64,000 nt of DNA from Symbiodinium natans (GCA_905221605.1 CAJNDS010002627.1:62001-126000), one strand, 5' to 3'; shown: positions 49,071-62,126, counted from the stretch's first letter. Notes: generated by a model from the sequence alone, not told the origin. Numbers and translations: made by a program.

Positions 49071-52000
49071 AGATGTAGAGCCTTAAGCCAACCAAGCCTT
49101 CCAACCCATCGAAACCTCCGCCTTTAGGGCACTTCCTGGCCCAGGAGCCTTTCTGGGCAGCGCTGCACGGCGGTGTCGGCGCAGTCGCAGCCCTAAGCCT
49201 AAGCCTGAACCTGAAACCGTCCATCAGTGTTGTGCGTAATGTTGCGGTTTAGGGTGTAGGGTCTTCGGAAATTCGTCCACAGGAGATCTCACTCAGCTTC
49301 TGAACCCTGCCCTTGCAGCCTCATGAAAGGCTACGAGGTCCGAACGCCCAAATCTACGACAACAGACTACAAGCCTAAGCTCAACCCCACTATTTCTCAA
49401 CCTGCAGAAACCCCCCGAAACCCTATGGCCCTTTGCATTCAAGCTTGCGAAGGGCAACTCCTTGAGCCCGCACGGCATGATACTCTCAACACGCAGCCAG
49501 CTCTTGTGATGCCTTCCATCTGCACGTCGTGCTTATGGGATTCACGGTCTATGTTTAGGGTTTAGGGTTTAGGGTTTAGGGTTTAGCGTTTGTAAAGATT
49601 GGTGCTCGCAGCTTGTGTGAGTTTCAGGGTTTGGGCATGTGGTAACGCTGGCAACGACTACCAGCATCGGTGTGGCTTTTGGAGCTTGGAGGTCCAGGAA
49701 GTATGGGGTTTAGGGTTTAGGGTTTAGGGTTTAGGGTTTAGGGTTTAGGGTTTAGGGGTTAGGGGTTAGGGTTTAGGGTTAAGGCGCCCTTTTAAGGCAT
49801 CGAGAGCTTCTCGGGAGTATTGAGGAGGCTGCTCAGGTAACTAGTACATGCAGCCGAAGTCAAAAGTGCTCTGTCGCATCTCGGTTGATCTGTGTGATGA
49901 GGCGTGTTTTGGCGCTAAGTCAGTTTGGGACATGGATGATGCATTCCAGGCTAGGAAAGCCGGAGATCTGTATGACCCACTGCTTGCAGAAGATAGAAGG
50001 GCTCTGACCCTTCTAAATTTGAACTTTACAAGCAACAGCTGAGTAGGCCCCACATACAAATAGGGATGATTTCGAACCTCCCAGACATCAGCGCAAGCCT
50101 AGAATTTGGTGTCCATCTCTTTTTGGCTTTGCGTTGGGTTCTGGGACTGCAAGGTACGGGAAAACAGGCGCTATCAACCGGGGCAGTCGTCTTGCGCAAG
50201 GCTCGTGGTCTCTAATCCTTCGCATGAAAATGCGATCTGTCTTGTTACCCTCTCAACAATGCAACCAGTCAAAACTCTTCGAACCGTGGCATTGCAGCAC
50301 TTGGACGCGCACGGGGCACCAAGGGGTGCTGAACCGGAGCCATAGCTTTGACAGCCCACATAATGAAGTCTCTGCTTGCTTGCCAACAGCTAGACCATGA
50401 TCGTCAGTCTGCTGTCTACAGCCATTGTCGTGCTACATAAGACAATGCCACCTGCGTCCGTTCAAGCCGTTGCTGCTCCCAAGGCGTCTTGTTGGCTCTG
50501 CCGTGTTGTCCGCTCTTAAAACTGCACTCTCCAAAGCGCCGTCCCAAATGGGCTCCACAGAATCACCATGAGCTTCTTTCTCTCTGCCTCATGTCGCAAA
50601 CCCTGGCAACACAGCATGTGAACCCAGCTCGCACGAATCCTAGCTGTACATCTAAATGCCTCTTAACATCGGCCGGGTGCGAGCTTGCCATCCCGAAGAC
50701 TGCACCGGCGACAAGTAGTACAGTAATACAAGCTAAGAGGAACCTAAGTTTCAGGCGCGACGTAGGAAGGGGCTCAGCCAGCCCCGTTGGCATCCGAACC
50801 TAATCCCCATACCATGCGTGTCCAAGCCTAAAACTCCATGGAGAAGTTTACGAAACCTTGAAGGCTACAGGGCTTCCCCCACACGTGCAAAGGCTACAGG
50901 GCTTCCCTCACACGTGCAGCTGTCTGTGCTGAAGTCGCAGGACAAGTTGCTTGCATTAATGTACTAGCACAAGTAGCTACATGTGAGCACGAGTCAACCT
51001 TGTCCTGAGGAGCCTATGTCCTCGATTCCAGGGGTCGTTGAGGGGTCTTTGCGCCTTTGCATCTGTCAAGCGCAGAGCTGAGCCTCGCGAAGCCGCGGCG
51101 GCTTCTACGCGGGGATGTAGGAGATTGCGGGAGTGGGACTGTCGATGAATCAGCTGGGGACAAGAGAAGTTCCCAAGCCCGTTCTTCAGCGATACAGACT
51201 TATACGGACAGAGGTGCAGGAGGGGGCAGGCAGGTGCATGAATGGTCGCCCCAGCCCGCATGCTCCCAAAAGACCCCAAACACGACATCCGACTGAGAGC
51301 TTGGCTCTGATCTGGCTACGGTCCAGGCCCATGGCCACGGCTCGCGGTGCAGTCGGTTCCGCATGCAAATTCTTGAAGGTGAGTACTCGTTTCCGTCACT
51401 TCAAACTGTTATGGTTATGGTTGTCTGCGCTAAGCTGGTGTGTTTTTGCGTGATCTCTCTGCGAGAGAGGAGCTGCGAGAATTTGAAGATCGAAAGTCGG
51501 ATCTCCCTGACGACCATTGCACAAAAGGCCCTCCGACCCCAGGCCCAGACCCTACAAGCATTCGAGGCCTGCTCGGCCCGAATGGGGTTTAGGGGATCAA
51601 AGGGTTTAGGGTTTAGGGTTTAGAGTTTAGGGTTCAGGGTTTAGGGTTTAGGGTGGGGATTCAAACCTCCACCGCGGTGATTTGTCCGCTTTGCCACGTC
51701 GGCTACCTCTACGACAGTGAAACGGTTCGTGCGCCGCCACCACAATACCACCCTGGAACAAATAGGTTCACCCTTCTGAAGCAGTCATTCACAGCAACAA
51801 ATGTCAATAACAAACAACTTAAAATAAAAAAAACAATTGCAGTAACAAAAGAATTTAGCAAAAAACCAAAGGGATTCCTGACCAAACGGGATTTGGGCGG
51901 TTCAGGCGGTTGAGGTCCAGGGCTTCGAAGTGGGGTGGGCTCTGAGATGTGAGCGGCTCCCTCGTCCTCACTGGTTCTGGGGTTGTTAGATTTTAAACTC

Positions 52001-52279
52001 AACTCTTCTCCTCGCCCGGAACTCTTCTCCTCGCTCATCCCAGGAGTCCGCCCAACCCCAGATGCAAGCAAAAACTAAGAAAGCGTCTTTCTTTGAGCAT
52101 CCTATTTGCGTTCTTTCTTGTTAACGAGGATCAAGGTGGGGATGTTCGAAGTAAAATACTTCTTTCCTTTTACCTCTCACTCCTTTTACTTTCTGGGAGC
52201 TCAAGGGTGCGGACCTCCCTGTGCGTGCTCCCCACCTGTGTAGGGCAGTCAGCAGTGCAACTATCGAAACAGCCGGGCA
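49071..52279. other. No gene recognised
   Basis: Unique DNA with TTTAGGG arrays. A 31-bp tandem pair (AAGGCTACAGGGCTTCCC, CACACGTGC) lies near 50860-50920. A tRNA-like relic is at about 51650-51712 on minus. No supported coding region. Confidence 0.5.
49705..49790. repeat. Telomere-like array, TTTAGGG
   Basis: About 11 units, two of them TTAGGGG. A five-unit array lies at 49551-49590, and another TTTAGGG array at 51590-51655 with TTTAGAG and TTCAGGG variants. Confidence 0.94.
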
Positions 52280-52396
52280 TTCTCTCTCGCTCTCTTTCTC
52301 GCTCTCTCTCTCTCTCTGTCGTGGCGCTCTCGCTCTCTCGCTCTCTCGCTCTCTCGCTCTCTCGCTCTCTCGCTCTCTCGCTCTCTCGCTCTCTCG

Positions 52397-52438
<42 letters not shown>

Positions 52439-52470
52439 CTCTCTCTCTCTCTCCCTCTCTCTTTTCTTTC
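52280..52470. repeat. (CT)n and (GCTCTCTC)n microsatellite
   Basis: Pure pyrimidine tract. From about 52325 to 52405 the unit is GCTCTCTC; before and after it is simple CT. The Ser/Leu and Arg/Glu frames here are artefacts. Confidence 0.96.
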
Positions 52471-55400
52471 TTTCTTGGGGCTGGGGGGGTGACCCACCGC
52501 GCTCAGGCGCGCCCCTACGTTGTTGTGAAGGCCCTACGTGAAACTGCTGTGACTGCCCCCCCCCCCCTCTCCTCTCTCTTTTTCTTCTCGTTTTTCTGGG
52601 CTTGAGGAGCACCCTGAGTTCTCAGCTTCGTCGGTGTGACACAGGAAACGAAAACGCATACCCGGAGTCCCGATCAAAGAAGCTGCCAGCCTAAACACCA
52701 CACGCGTCTCCCACCGGTCGTGAAAACCACAAAAACATGCAACCCTATCTCATGTGGAGCATTTTAGCGTCCTGCTCTCAATTAGGCCTCCTTCACAGGA
52801 GTTGCGACAGCAATATGGGATCGCCTGTTCGTAACTGACTCTAACAATATAGTCAAAGGGTCAAAGCTGCAATCCAAACACTCTTTCCAGTCGTTGAGAT
52901 GCCATGGAAAGCTAGGCAAGCCATGCCCAACCAACTTAACAAATTTTTGGACAATCATATATCAAGATGTTACAACAATACAATGATACAATGACATCGG
53001 AACACAGTCATGTATTAATATGAAACATACCGCTATGCTTAAGGCTTTCGAAGGTGGCGGTGCAGCGTGAGACGACAAGTCGCTTGACGACATTGACGAC
53101 AGCCATGCAGGATGTGGCAGCCTGTGCCATACCTAGTTGTCCAGTAACCTGGGGGAATTAAAGGTTCACCTTTGGGATTATAAGGGGATTATACTACCCC
53201 AAAAAGGTTAAAGGTTAAAGGTTACCTACTCTACTACTAAGCATAGGACCAGGATGCAGGGTTGCGGGGTTGGTCGGTCTGGCCTTGAGTCTCGGGGCGA
53301 GGGTTCGGGTGGGGTCTAGAGGCAAAAATGCTGACTTGGGCAAACCTGTGTCAAAATTCATCCTTAAGCCAAATCCAACCCTAAACCGCAGATACCCAAG
53401 ACATTCCTAGACTCCGAAACCCGTGACTCCAGACTCTCTGAACCTGAAGCGCCCGAAGCGGTTCAAAAGGAGGTCCCTGAAAGCACCTGCCGCAGCGGGC
53501 TTGGGCGGGGTGCAGAATTTCGGGTTGGGAGCTCTACAGCCCGCGGCTTTGGGCTTGTGGGTTTAGAGTTCAGGGCCTTGGGCATGCTTTTTGGCAACCA
53601 TCATGTTGAGTTGCCTCGGAGGGTTCAGGGCTCTCTAAAGCCGGATCCCCCAAAGCCTCTTCATCCTTCAGAGCCTATGGCACAAGGGTCTGAGGTGTTT
53701 TAGGGTTTAGGGTTTAGGGTTTGGGGTTTAGGGTTTAGGGTTCAAAGGCATTTGAGATAGTTTCGTCATGAAGGCATGGCCTTCGAAAGGACTACGACTA
53801 CGGCAAAGGCGCATGCGGCCCTAAGCTACCGTGCAACCATTGCTGGAACAAGGAATCAATGGAGGGGGAGGGGGTTGGCAGGGGACGCGGGGGAGGGGGG
53901 GCGGGGAGCGAGTGGGTCAAAAAGGCACATCCAGAAGAGAATTCACAACCAGAACCGCCCAATTACAACTGGGCATTTCTCAGGGTCTCCAAAGAGTAGA
54001 CATACATAAGATCCTGCAAGTAACATGAATGCAATGGCAACGCCACAAAGATTCTTAAAATGCTGGTTGTGCTTTCGCCCGCCTCATATTGTACATGCTG
54101 TTTAGGCTGTGTCTTAGCTGTTTTGTGCCTTTTTGTGTTGCTCTTATTTGTCTTCTTGCATGTTTCGTTGGTTGCGTCCATGGCTGTCTTCATGTTTTCG
54201 AGGCAGCGAACACATGGAGTTAGGATATGTATCTTCGGGGGCGCTGGGACCGGACAGAAGATCCCAAACAAAAACCCTAAACCCTGAACCCAAACCCTAA
54301 ACCTTAATCCCTAAACCCCTCAACTTCCAAACAAGTCCCCAATAAACTCCAAACAAGTCCCCAATAAACTCCCCAAGCAAAAGCCCCCCCGCAACTCCCA
54401 CACTCACGAGCTGCTTGCAATTTCACCGTGTTGTGACACCTGATTGCAACTTCTCCCATCTAAGGCTTTCTGGCTGTAAATTCGCCCTTCTGGCCCTTCA
54501 TCTCAGTTGCAAGATGGCTGTTCTGGTTGTAAAGTTAGCCCGTCTGGTTGCAAGTTCCGTACTTGGGGGCGGGTGGGGAGGATGTTCCACGACTGATGCC
54601 ACCGCAAGTCTTACAAGCCTTGACAACCCGAAACTTTCCAACTCTCAGGTGCAACGAACCCTAAACCCTAAACCCTAAACCCTAAACCCTGTACAACACA
54701 ACAAAGGAATATCCAGCCGAGGCACCGTCCGGATGGCCCAACGGGCACTAACAGTCCTGGACTTTGACGGTCCTGTCCTCCAAACTGCACGATGATGGAA
54801 AGGGGTTTAGGGTTTGGGGTTTGCTTTTTGAGCAAGGCCCTAATGGAGTACGAGGCCGAAAGAAGCCCGTTGTGTGAAGCCGTCAACAGGTCCAGTGGCC
54901 TGAATGAATCCTATTTGTGCAGACCTGACATGCCTTGCTCCCAGCCCAAAGTGCATGGCATACATGCATACACCAATGCCTACATGCATCTATGCATCCA
55001 TGCATGCACGCAAACATGTGGGATCATGAGGGGGTGTCATACTGCAATACCAGTCATGTCGCACACGGCACTACATGACGGCGCATTGCGCCGTCATCTA
55101 GATACGCGAGTAAACCAGGCATGCTGTCCATCACGTTGCAATACATTGTGCGGCACTACATTCCTCACTACATTCCATGCCAAAGGCCAGGCGTGGTGTC
55201 CTTGCACTGAGCTGCATTGCCATTCTTTAGGTCTCCAAGTATACAAGTAATAGCTACATTGGGGGCTAGCGTCTGCATGACATTACCATACAGTGTGAAC
55301 CCTGCGGGATATGCCGTCGTGCGCTTGAATCCCAAAATGTGTCGACAGCAGCAGAAGACAAACATAGAGACATATAGCAGAATACTAGCAGACAACTGTG

Positions 55401-55920
55401 TGCAGAGCCGACTAGCGAAATTTCACCGCGTCTCAAACGGTCGCAGCACAGAGGCTCTAGGAAGCAGGTCCTTCTGCGCCTCACGTGCCCGATGCACCTC
55501 GCAAAGATCCCCCCCACTACGGCAACTGTGACTTCAGGGCTGGGACGCCCAATCCCATGATGTCCGTTCGAGAAATGTACAAGTACAAGGCTAAGGGGTT
55601 ATGGCCATTCTGGCCTGCATGGCTGACCTTTGACCTCTGGGCCTAACATGGCCTCGACTGCCAGTTCGTTTCTGGGGAAAGGGGGCGTCCACGAATAGCA
55701 TCGCCTCACGCCTGGCCTAGCCCGGTTGCTACCGTACTGGAGTATGCTGCCTATCAGGGGCGAGAGACGTGGGTCAGGCTTTTCCTACCGAGGTCGAGGG
55801 CCAAAAACGCCTTCCACGCACTGCTGTCTCAAGGCACTCAGATGTTGCACAGACTTGGGGGCTTAAGGACGCATTGCTGCCAGCTGCTTCTCGAGCTGAT
55901 GCCCGAAGTTACCCAGAATG
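52471..55920. other. No gene recognised
   Basis: Unique DNA, three short telomere-like arrays, and a tandem pair of AACAAGTCCCCAATAAACTCC near 54330-54375. TGCATGCATC-type words cluster at 54950-55020. Frames are short and unsupported. Confidence 0.5.
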
Positions 55921-55964
55921 GGGCTTAGGGTTTAGGGCTTATAAGGTTTAGGGTTTAGGGTTAC

Positions 55965-56020
55965 ACCCTAAACCCTAAACCCTAAACCCTAAACCCTAAA
56001 CCCTAAACCCCAAACCCTCC
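55965..56020. repeat. Inverted pair of telomere-like arrays
   Basis: A TTTAGGG stretch (55923-55963) meets a CCCTAAA array (55964-56020) almost head to head; another TTTAGGG array follows at 56130-56218. Arrays at 53698-53745 and 54657-54690 flank this region. Confidence 0.9.
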
Positions 56021-56696
56021 TAACGCCCGAACTTCTTGCGTCGAACATTCCCAGCTCCACAACGAAACGAACCTGGTCTCCGATCATTGGTGGCGGCTCC
56101 TGAGTTTCAGTTGGGAAGTCTTTCAACAAAGACTGGGTTTAGGGTTTAGGGTTTAGGGTTTAGGGTTTGGGGTTTGGGGTTTGGGGTTTAGGGTTTAGGG
56201 TTTAGGGTTTAGGGTTGAGAGAACCAAGGCTTCAGGCTTCCACCTTCCATGAGCTCGGACAATGACTAAAGCCCGCAGCCGGTTCTTGAGACATTTCAGG
56301 AAATATGCGGGGTCAAGTGCGGCTTAGGCTTTAGAAAGCTTTTCTGACACTCACCCCCCCCCCCTCACCCCCAGAATCTGCTGGTTCGGACCTCGAAGTC
56401 TTCGCAGAAATTCCACATGGCCGGGGTCTTCTTGTCGAAGAGGCCCATGGACACAAAGCGGACACGCCTGTCGAAAAGTGAAGTCGTCCCGTGGGTGTTC
56501 CCCGGCTGCCACTTATCCGGATTGGATAACCCTAAACCCTAAACCCTCCGGTCAGCATGTCGGGGGGGGTGCCGGTGGGCCGGTGGTCGGGATTCCAGTA
56601 CGCGTTTCCTCCACAGATATGCCCCCATACGAGCGCTTAACTGGCCTCCCAAACATCGTAGCGTTGCTCAAAGGGAGTCCAGAAGTGGGCGAGGTT

Positions 56697-56814
56697 TGGG
56701 GGTTTCCGAGAAAGGGGGGGGGGGGGGGGGGGGGGGGGGTTGGGGATCCCTTTAGGGGGGATTCTATTCTATTTTGGGTATAAAACGGTTAGTTACCCCT
56801 TTTGGGACATGCCC
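56697..56814 (+). mobile_element. TIR element related to family B with an internal G26 run
   Basis: Begins GGGGGTTTCCGAGAAAGGGG (a family B end), carries a run of about 26 G (56714-56739), then CCCTTTAGGGGGGATTCTATT and TTTTGGGTATAAAACGG, and ends TTTTGGGACATGCCC. It links the two B subfamilies. Confidence 0.7.
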
Positions 56815-59800
56815 AGATGGGTTGAGAGACGTGAGGTTTGCTCGGCTTCATTTTCTGGAACTGGCTTGGCTGCTTATGAGCAGCTGCTTCGAAAGAGAAC
56901 TTGCAGCTTGCTTGCTGAGCTGGTTTTTGCAGCTAAACCCAACGCAGATTCAAAACATGAAAGAGATGAGCGGCTACGGAATGGCCGCCAAATTGTTAAG
57001 TAGACGCTTTTCGTCGCGCCTGCCCTCGTGATGCGACATCATGAGCTGACGCCACTCCTGTGGAAAAACCGAAGGCTGCTCAATGTAGCACATGGAATGG
57101 AGGAGGGTAGAACTCCATCAGAACTCGACCCGATCATGAAAGAACTTCGGCACCACCTGTCTGCGGAGAAAGATTAATCAAATCAATGCAGGCATGCGGT
57201 GGCTAAGCTTCAAGAAGAGGTAGGCAACCTTCCATACCTGCACAGCCTTGCATCTCAATATGAACACTCACAGGTTAGAGGGATGGAGGGGACGTATGCT
57301 TTTCTGCATACATGTACATGTAACCATAGGCATATTCAAGAATGTTAAAAAGACGCAGGCAGGAGAGATTGATGGGTTAACAGCAGAGACAAAATGCAAT
57401 CACAAACCTACATCCTAACCTCTCTTCCAACCCCGCAACTCAGTGAGTCCCGTCCTTGAGACTGATCCGCTCGAGTGTGCAGAGTGTGCCACCTTGTACC
57501 GCGGGGTCTACAACGCTTCATCTGACTTCAAAAGGATTTATAAGTTGATGATAGTTGATGGGCGTACAATTTTCGGATGGGCCAAGTTCCCTTCTTTGCT
57601 TTACCTTCAGCGAGCTTCGAATATGCTGCGGAGGGCCTCGGACAGAGTTGCGTCAGAAAGAATGCAGCAAGAAGAGCCGGGGTCTTTGCGTATTATTTTC
57701 GGAGCTTCGAGTTAGGCTTGAGCCTGGGTGTCTAGCAGTAGCAGGCCTCAGGCGAAGACAGGCTTACTGTTACTGCATGGGTGTTTGTCGTGCACATACA
57801 TTCTGGGCTACAGCATTCTACTGAGCTAACGTGCACCCAAGAACAAGCGGCATGCGTCTTGACTGTTTATGCGTCTTTGCCGGCCTCAGACCGAACGCAA
57901 ATGACAGGGTTGGACTTTGACTGAACCGAAACACACACGCATTTGCATAACTACTGCCCGCTTGGGTTGCACAACGGTGTTGAGGCAAGAATTCGTGTGC
58001 AATGTTGTGGGTCCTACAATTGGAAAGACTCCGAACACATGAAACGGTTCTTCGTGTACGGAGCAGATTTGCCCAGAGCCAGCGGAACTCCGGCACCTTT
58101 CCAACTACCGCAATTTGTGGCTGAAAAATCTGAAAACGCCAAACTCTAACAGAAACACCTAAGCCGTCAGTCAACCCTAAATATGCCCGAAGCTTCAAAC
58201 ACTTACCGTTTTTCAGCAAAGATTTGACTGAGCAGGCTGCAAAGCTCTATGATGTAGGAGTATTCTGTCAGCCAGGTCCTCAGCAGAACACAAAGGCGTG
58301 ATGCTACTGCGAGGGCATGGCGACCCAGCCCTCAGCAAGTAGCAACAGGTTTGTGGAAAGTCTCTCAACTTGAACAGAGTGCTGCTGTGGCTCATACCAG
58401 CACCCTAGGCCCTAAACCCTAAACCCTGAAGCCAAAAGCCCAAAAACCCTAAATGACCCAAGGTCGGCTCAGTGCAATCCGCAGTCTCCAAGCATGGTAA
58501 CCGTGCTTTGAGTCAGATGCTATCCAAGATGCTAAAATAAACTGCTTATGCAAACCAAGTAAGACGGCTGAAGACCGACCTCGAAACATTTAGTGTCAGG
58601 CACGTGACACGTGAGAGAGAGGCACCAAAAGCAAGGCAAATCATACAGGTTGATTCACTGTTGCGGCAGCGAGGATCCGGGAACGCAGTCGCCCCAAGTC
58701 CCTATTCGCGAGCGTGAATGGAGACCCATCGTGATCCTCCACACCGATGAGCTTACAAAGATAAGACGGCGTTGAGCAGTGCAGCGTCGCGTCCGCAGCA
58801 GACACGCACATCCAAGAAAGTGCCAAGCTTCTTAGGCAGCACGGGGTTTTTGATTCGTACTCCCTTGTAACCCTAAACCCTCAACCCTAAACCCTAAACC
58901 CTCAACCCTAAACCCTAAACCCTAAACCCACATGCCTGGCACTACCCTTTTTTTGGGAGGTGCCCCGCTACACCGAGGTCTACGAGCTTGGCCTGCCCAA
59001 TGGCAAGCAGGTCTCCGTGAAAGTGGAGCCCAGGTCATGTTCAGGGTCTAGGGTTTAGGGTTTAGGGTTGAGGGTTTAGGGTTTGGGGTTTAGGGCTTGG
59101 GGTTTAGGGGGTTTAGGGTTTCGGGATCCGGTTCTTCTCGCAGTAATTGCACATCCCGAGCGCTGAGAATCTGATGCACACTTTCGGTTGTCGTTCCCCC
59201 GTGCGGTTATGCCCACCCGACATATTATAGTTTTGGGTTTGCTTGCTGCTTGCACGTGCTTTTGAATGTCCTGCAAGTATTTCTCGATGCCGTTTACGTC
59301 CTCTTATCCTGGTCTCAGTCAACAACGATGCTTGCATTTGAAGCTTTTGCTCGCAACTAGGGTTTGGGGTTTTTGGTTTAGGGTTTAAGGTTTAGGGAAT
59401 CAAGACGAGCTTGGGCTTTTCTGGGACATGCAAAATCGCTTCACACTTCGTCCTATACTTCGTCTTTCGCCGGAACAAGTCTTTCGCATCTGCTTCTGCA
59501 GTCGTCCATGCATTCCGTTGTTCCGGGGGTGGTTTTAGCAACGGCCCTCATACTGGTACCTGAATCAAGAAGGTCCGCAGCTTCAACAAACAAGCATTCC
59601 AAATATCAGCAAGCTAGATAAGCCAGATGATCTTCCGCACCCACCCCGCAACTTAGTACGTTTACATGTTACGCTATCCATGAACTCCCAAGAATTCCAA
59701 TTCGATGGTGCCCCTGTCGTAGGGCGCCAGGACCAACCTTCATTTCTGAAGAAGACACCCCAAAAGGGTTTAGGGTTTAGGGTTTAGGGTTTAGGGTTCT

Positions 59801-60083
59801 GCCCATCTGGGACCCCCTGCGAGAGGCCATGCACGGTCGACGGAATCTTCTGGCGTTGGCCCGTCCTGACTGGATATGAAAGTTCTATGGAAGATATCTG
59901 TATAGGGTTTAGGGTTTAGGGTTTAGGGTTTAGGGTTTAGGGTTTAGGGTTTAGGGCATGGGTACGAGTCCATGGCCTGTGATACCTGACAAGCCCCTGC
60001 CCTTTGATGTCACAGAAGAGCCAGCCAAAACGAAACACTCACATTTGGCGGGGCTCGCTGAACAGCCGGGAACGGACCGTGAT
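56815..60083. other. No secure gene; possible exons near 57.4-58.2 kb
   Basis: Frames at 57443-57715 (LYRGVYNASSDFKRIYKLM...) and 57943-58149 (FFVYGADLPRASGTPAPFQL...), both on plus, read more like protein than their surroundings, but I could not join them by splice sites or name a family. Confidence 0.35.
58868..58930. repeat. Telomere-like array, CCCTAAA/CCCTCAA
   Basis: About eight units. Nearby arrays: 58405-58455 (CCCTAAA), 59040-59130 and 59355-59400 (degenerate TTTAGGG), 59766-59798 and 59905-59956 (perfect TTTAGGG). Confidence 0.9.
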
Positions 60084-60216
60084 CTTACTTGCTGTATATT
60101 ATCCCTTAAAGGGTATATATAGGGGGATATAGAGTATTGTATGTTATCCCCTAAAGGGTATATATAGGGGGATGTAGGGTACCTCATTCCCCCATTCCCT
60201 ACTAACCGACAGTAAG
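60084..60216 (+). mobile_element. Short TIR element, family F, with internal duplication
   Basis: Bounded by CTTACT and AGTAAG. A roughly 50-bp segment (TATCCCTTAAAGGGTATATA then TAGGGGGAT) occurs twice, followed by GTAGGGTACCTCATTCC as in the copy at 3043. Confidence 0.68.
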
Positions 60217-60349
60217 TTTTATTCTTGTCAGTTCTTGGCGCCCGCACAGCTCTTCGAGGTGCGCAGCTCCGTGGCGCCGGCAGATGAAGCAGCGCATGGG
60301 CCTCTGTTGAATGTTTTTGGGGGGAAGAGGGGGGGGGGGGGGGGGGGGG

Positions 60350-60470
60350 GCGGGTTTAGGGTTTGGGGTTTGGGGTTTAGGGTTTTGGGGTTTAGGGTTT
60401 AGGGTTTAGGGCTTAGGGTTTCGGGTTATAGGGTTTAGGGTGTATAGGGGGTTTAGGGAGGTAGAGCCCT
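60350..60470. repeat. Degenerate telomere-like array, TTTAGGG, next to a G run
   Basis: Follows a run of about 22 G at 60329-60350 and decays into TTTCGGG, TATAGGG and TGTATAGGGG variants. Confidence 0.87.
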
Positions 60471-60513
60471 CAAGACCAGGTGTGACCGGCCTCAGGACTT
60501 CGCGCTGAGTGGA

Positions 60514-60615
60514 ATATCGATACTCCCCTTAGACCCTTAATGAAAATATTATTTTTAATATCCTCTTGGGTTTTATATCAACAACAACACAAAATAGTTC
60601 CTAAGGGGGATATAG
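60514..60615 (+). mobile_element. Short TIR element, family D (ATACTCCCC)
   Basis: Ends ATACTCCCCTTAG and CTAAGGGGGATAT, imperfect inverted repeats. The core is TATCCTCTTGGGTTTTATAT followed by AACAACAACACAAAATAGTTCC. Collinear with 62030. Confidence 0.82.
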
Positions 60616-61410
60616 TTTCTCCCCTGCTCTATAAGCGCTATCGGCTCGGGGTTGTCAAACCTCGGGGAAGTGAGCTGTACGGGTCTGGCAAAAAGACGTC
60701 TTTCGACACATGACTGAAGTCAAAGCTTCCTTGGAGCTCGGGTCGGAAGTTCCAAGCTCCCAGCAGCTCGCGAACTATGGAGTAGCGGCACCAGAACCTG
60801 CAGACCCGGGCTAGGAACTCGCGTTGCGCAACGGAGCACGGTGCATCATGGGGTTTCGGCGGTCCTGTGGCGAGTCTGCCCGAGCCTGGACCCTCAGAGT
60901 TAAGATCAGTATCAGTATAAGCGAAGCACGACGGTGTTTCGGCAACCTCCAAATGCTGAGGTTCAGGCTTTCCAGGAGGGACTATAGGACTGAAATAATA
61001 CACGGGATTGGGATACCCAAGAAACCCAAAATTTGTAGCAACACGCAGAACAAACACAACTTCTATAGGGCCTATTGTGTACTGTTGCCGCGCCGTGAGA
61101 ATTTTGCTCCCCAAACATCTTCCTTCAGCGCGAGCCTGTAGCTGGTCAGCATTCGAAGATCTCCTTGCACCTTTTGTTCTGTTCTTGGGCTTTACAGGGT
61201 TTAGGGTTTAGGGTTTAGGGTTTAGGGTAGGTATCGTTGGTCGTCCGTGGTTGGTCAACCTAGATGGGCATGGAGAAGGTCGCAGTGTACTGACAAACGT
61301 GTTGCACGTGTTCTCGATGAAACCATTCGACAACAAAATGGTTGACTTGCAATCCCATCACACATTGAATCAAGCTCCCATGTCATTCGATACGAAAGAG
61401 GCAAATATGA

Positions 61411-61510
61411 AGGTTTCCGAAACTAGGGGTACCTTTTCGGGGTCCTTTTCATAAGAGAATCCTACTATTTGGGGACCTATAGTGGGTCCCTAATTTCGAA
61501 AGTAAAGCCC
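61411..61510 (+). mobile_element. Short TIR element, family B
   Basis: Left GGTTTCCGAAACTAGGGGTACC, core GAATCCTACTATTTGGGG, right CCCTAATTTCGAAAGTAAAGCCC. Diverged but collinear with 12334 and 48968. Confidence 0.75.
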
Positions 61511-61612
61511 ATATGCGTTTATGCACGTTGCGCACCTTGCCATTGAGTCCGCAGTCTGATTGAGCCCAGCAGCATGTCGATGGATTCGGAGCCGTTGGCG
61601 ATGGGTCACACA

Positions 61613-61717
61613 ACTACTATTTCCTAAAGAACCCTTAGAAAAGAAGAAAAAACAATCCCTATACTGCCCTTATGGCAAAGCATAATTTCCTTTTTTGGGG
61701 GGTTCTTAAGCAACTAG
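61613..61717 (+). mobile_element. Short TIR element, family E, diverged copy
   Basis: The right arm GGGGGGTTCTTAAGCAACTAG matches family E; the left arm ACTACTATTTCCTAAAGAACCC pairs with a one-base gap. The core differs from the copy at 2591. Confidence 0.65.
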
Positions 61718-62029
61718 TAGACGAGCCCATGCTGCTATGCTCTATTCCGTGGGAGTGTGGGAAAGATTGCGGGGATGTCAGACCAGGGGCTTTGAGGACA
61801 CCAGATGAACTCGTGCCTTTCTCCACGTCCACCCATGTCGGTTCCACACATCCCAATAACCCGAACTCCAAAAAACCCACACCCCAGCCGAAGCAGCTCA
61901 GAATCGGACAACATCCAGTAGGATGAAGAGAAACGTGGTCGCAAATCCTAAGCTCGCCATGGACGCACAAGGCAGTCTACATAGATCTAGAGTTTGGGGA
62001 TGGTCTCAGCACGGACCTGGGCGCAAACC

Positions 62030-62126
62030 TATACTCCCCATAGAACCCTAATAACAAAAATATGTCTTATATCCTCTTGGATTCTATATAAACAAAAATA
62101 ACAAATAATTCCCAAGGGGGAATTAG
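62030..62126 (+). mobile_element. Short TIR element, family D
   Basis: CTATACTCCCCATAGAACCC, then TATATCCTCTTGGATTCTAT, then AAAAATAACAAATAATTCCC and AAGGGGGAATTAG. It matches the 60514 copy along its length, with scattered changes. Confidence 0.82.

Noticed and set aside
52093-52612. Ser/Leu-rich and Arg/Glu-rich frames at the (CT)n tract
   Set aside because: They translate a microsatellite in several frames, with no flanking coding signal.
53155-53225. Another TIR element with AGTAACCT and AGGTTACC ends
   Set aside because: Pairing is limited to about eight bases and the inner sequence is a simple AAAGGTT repeat.
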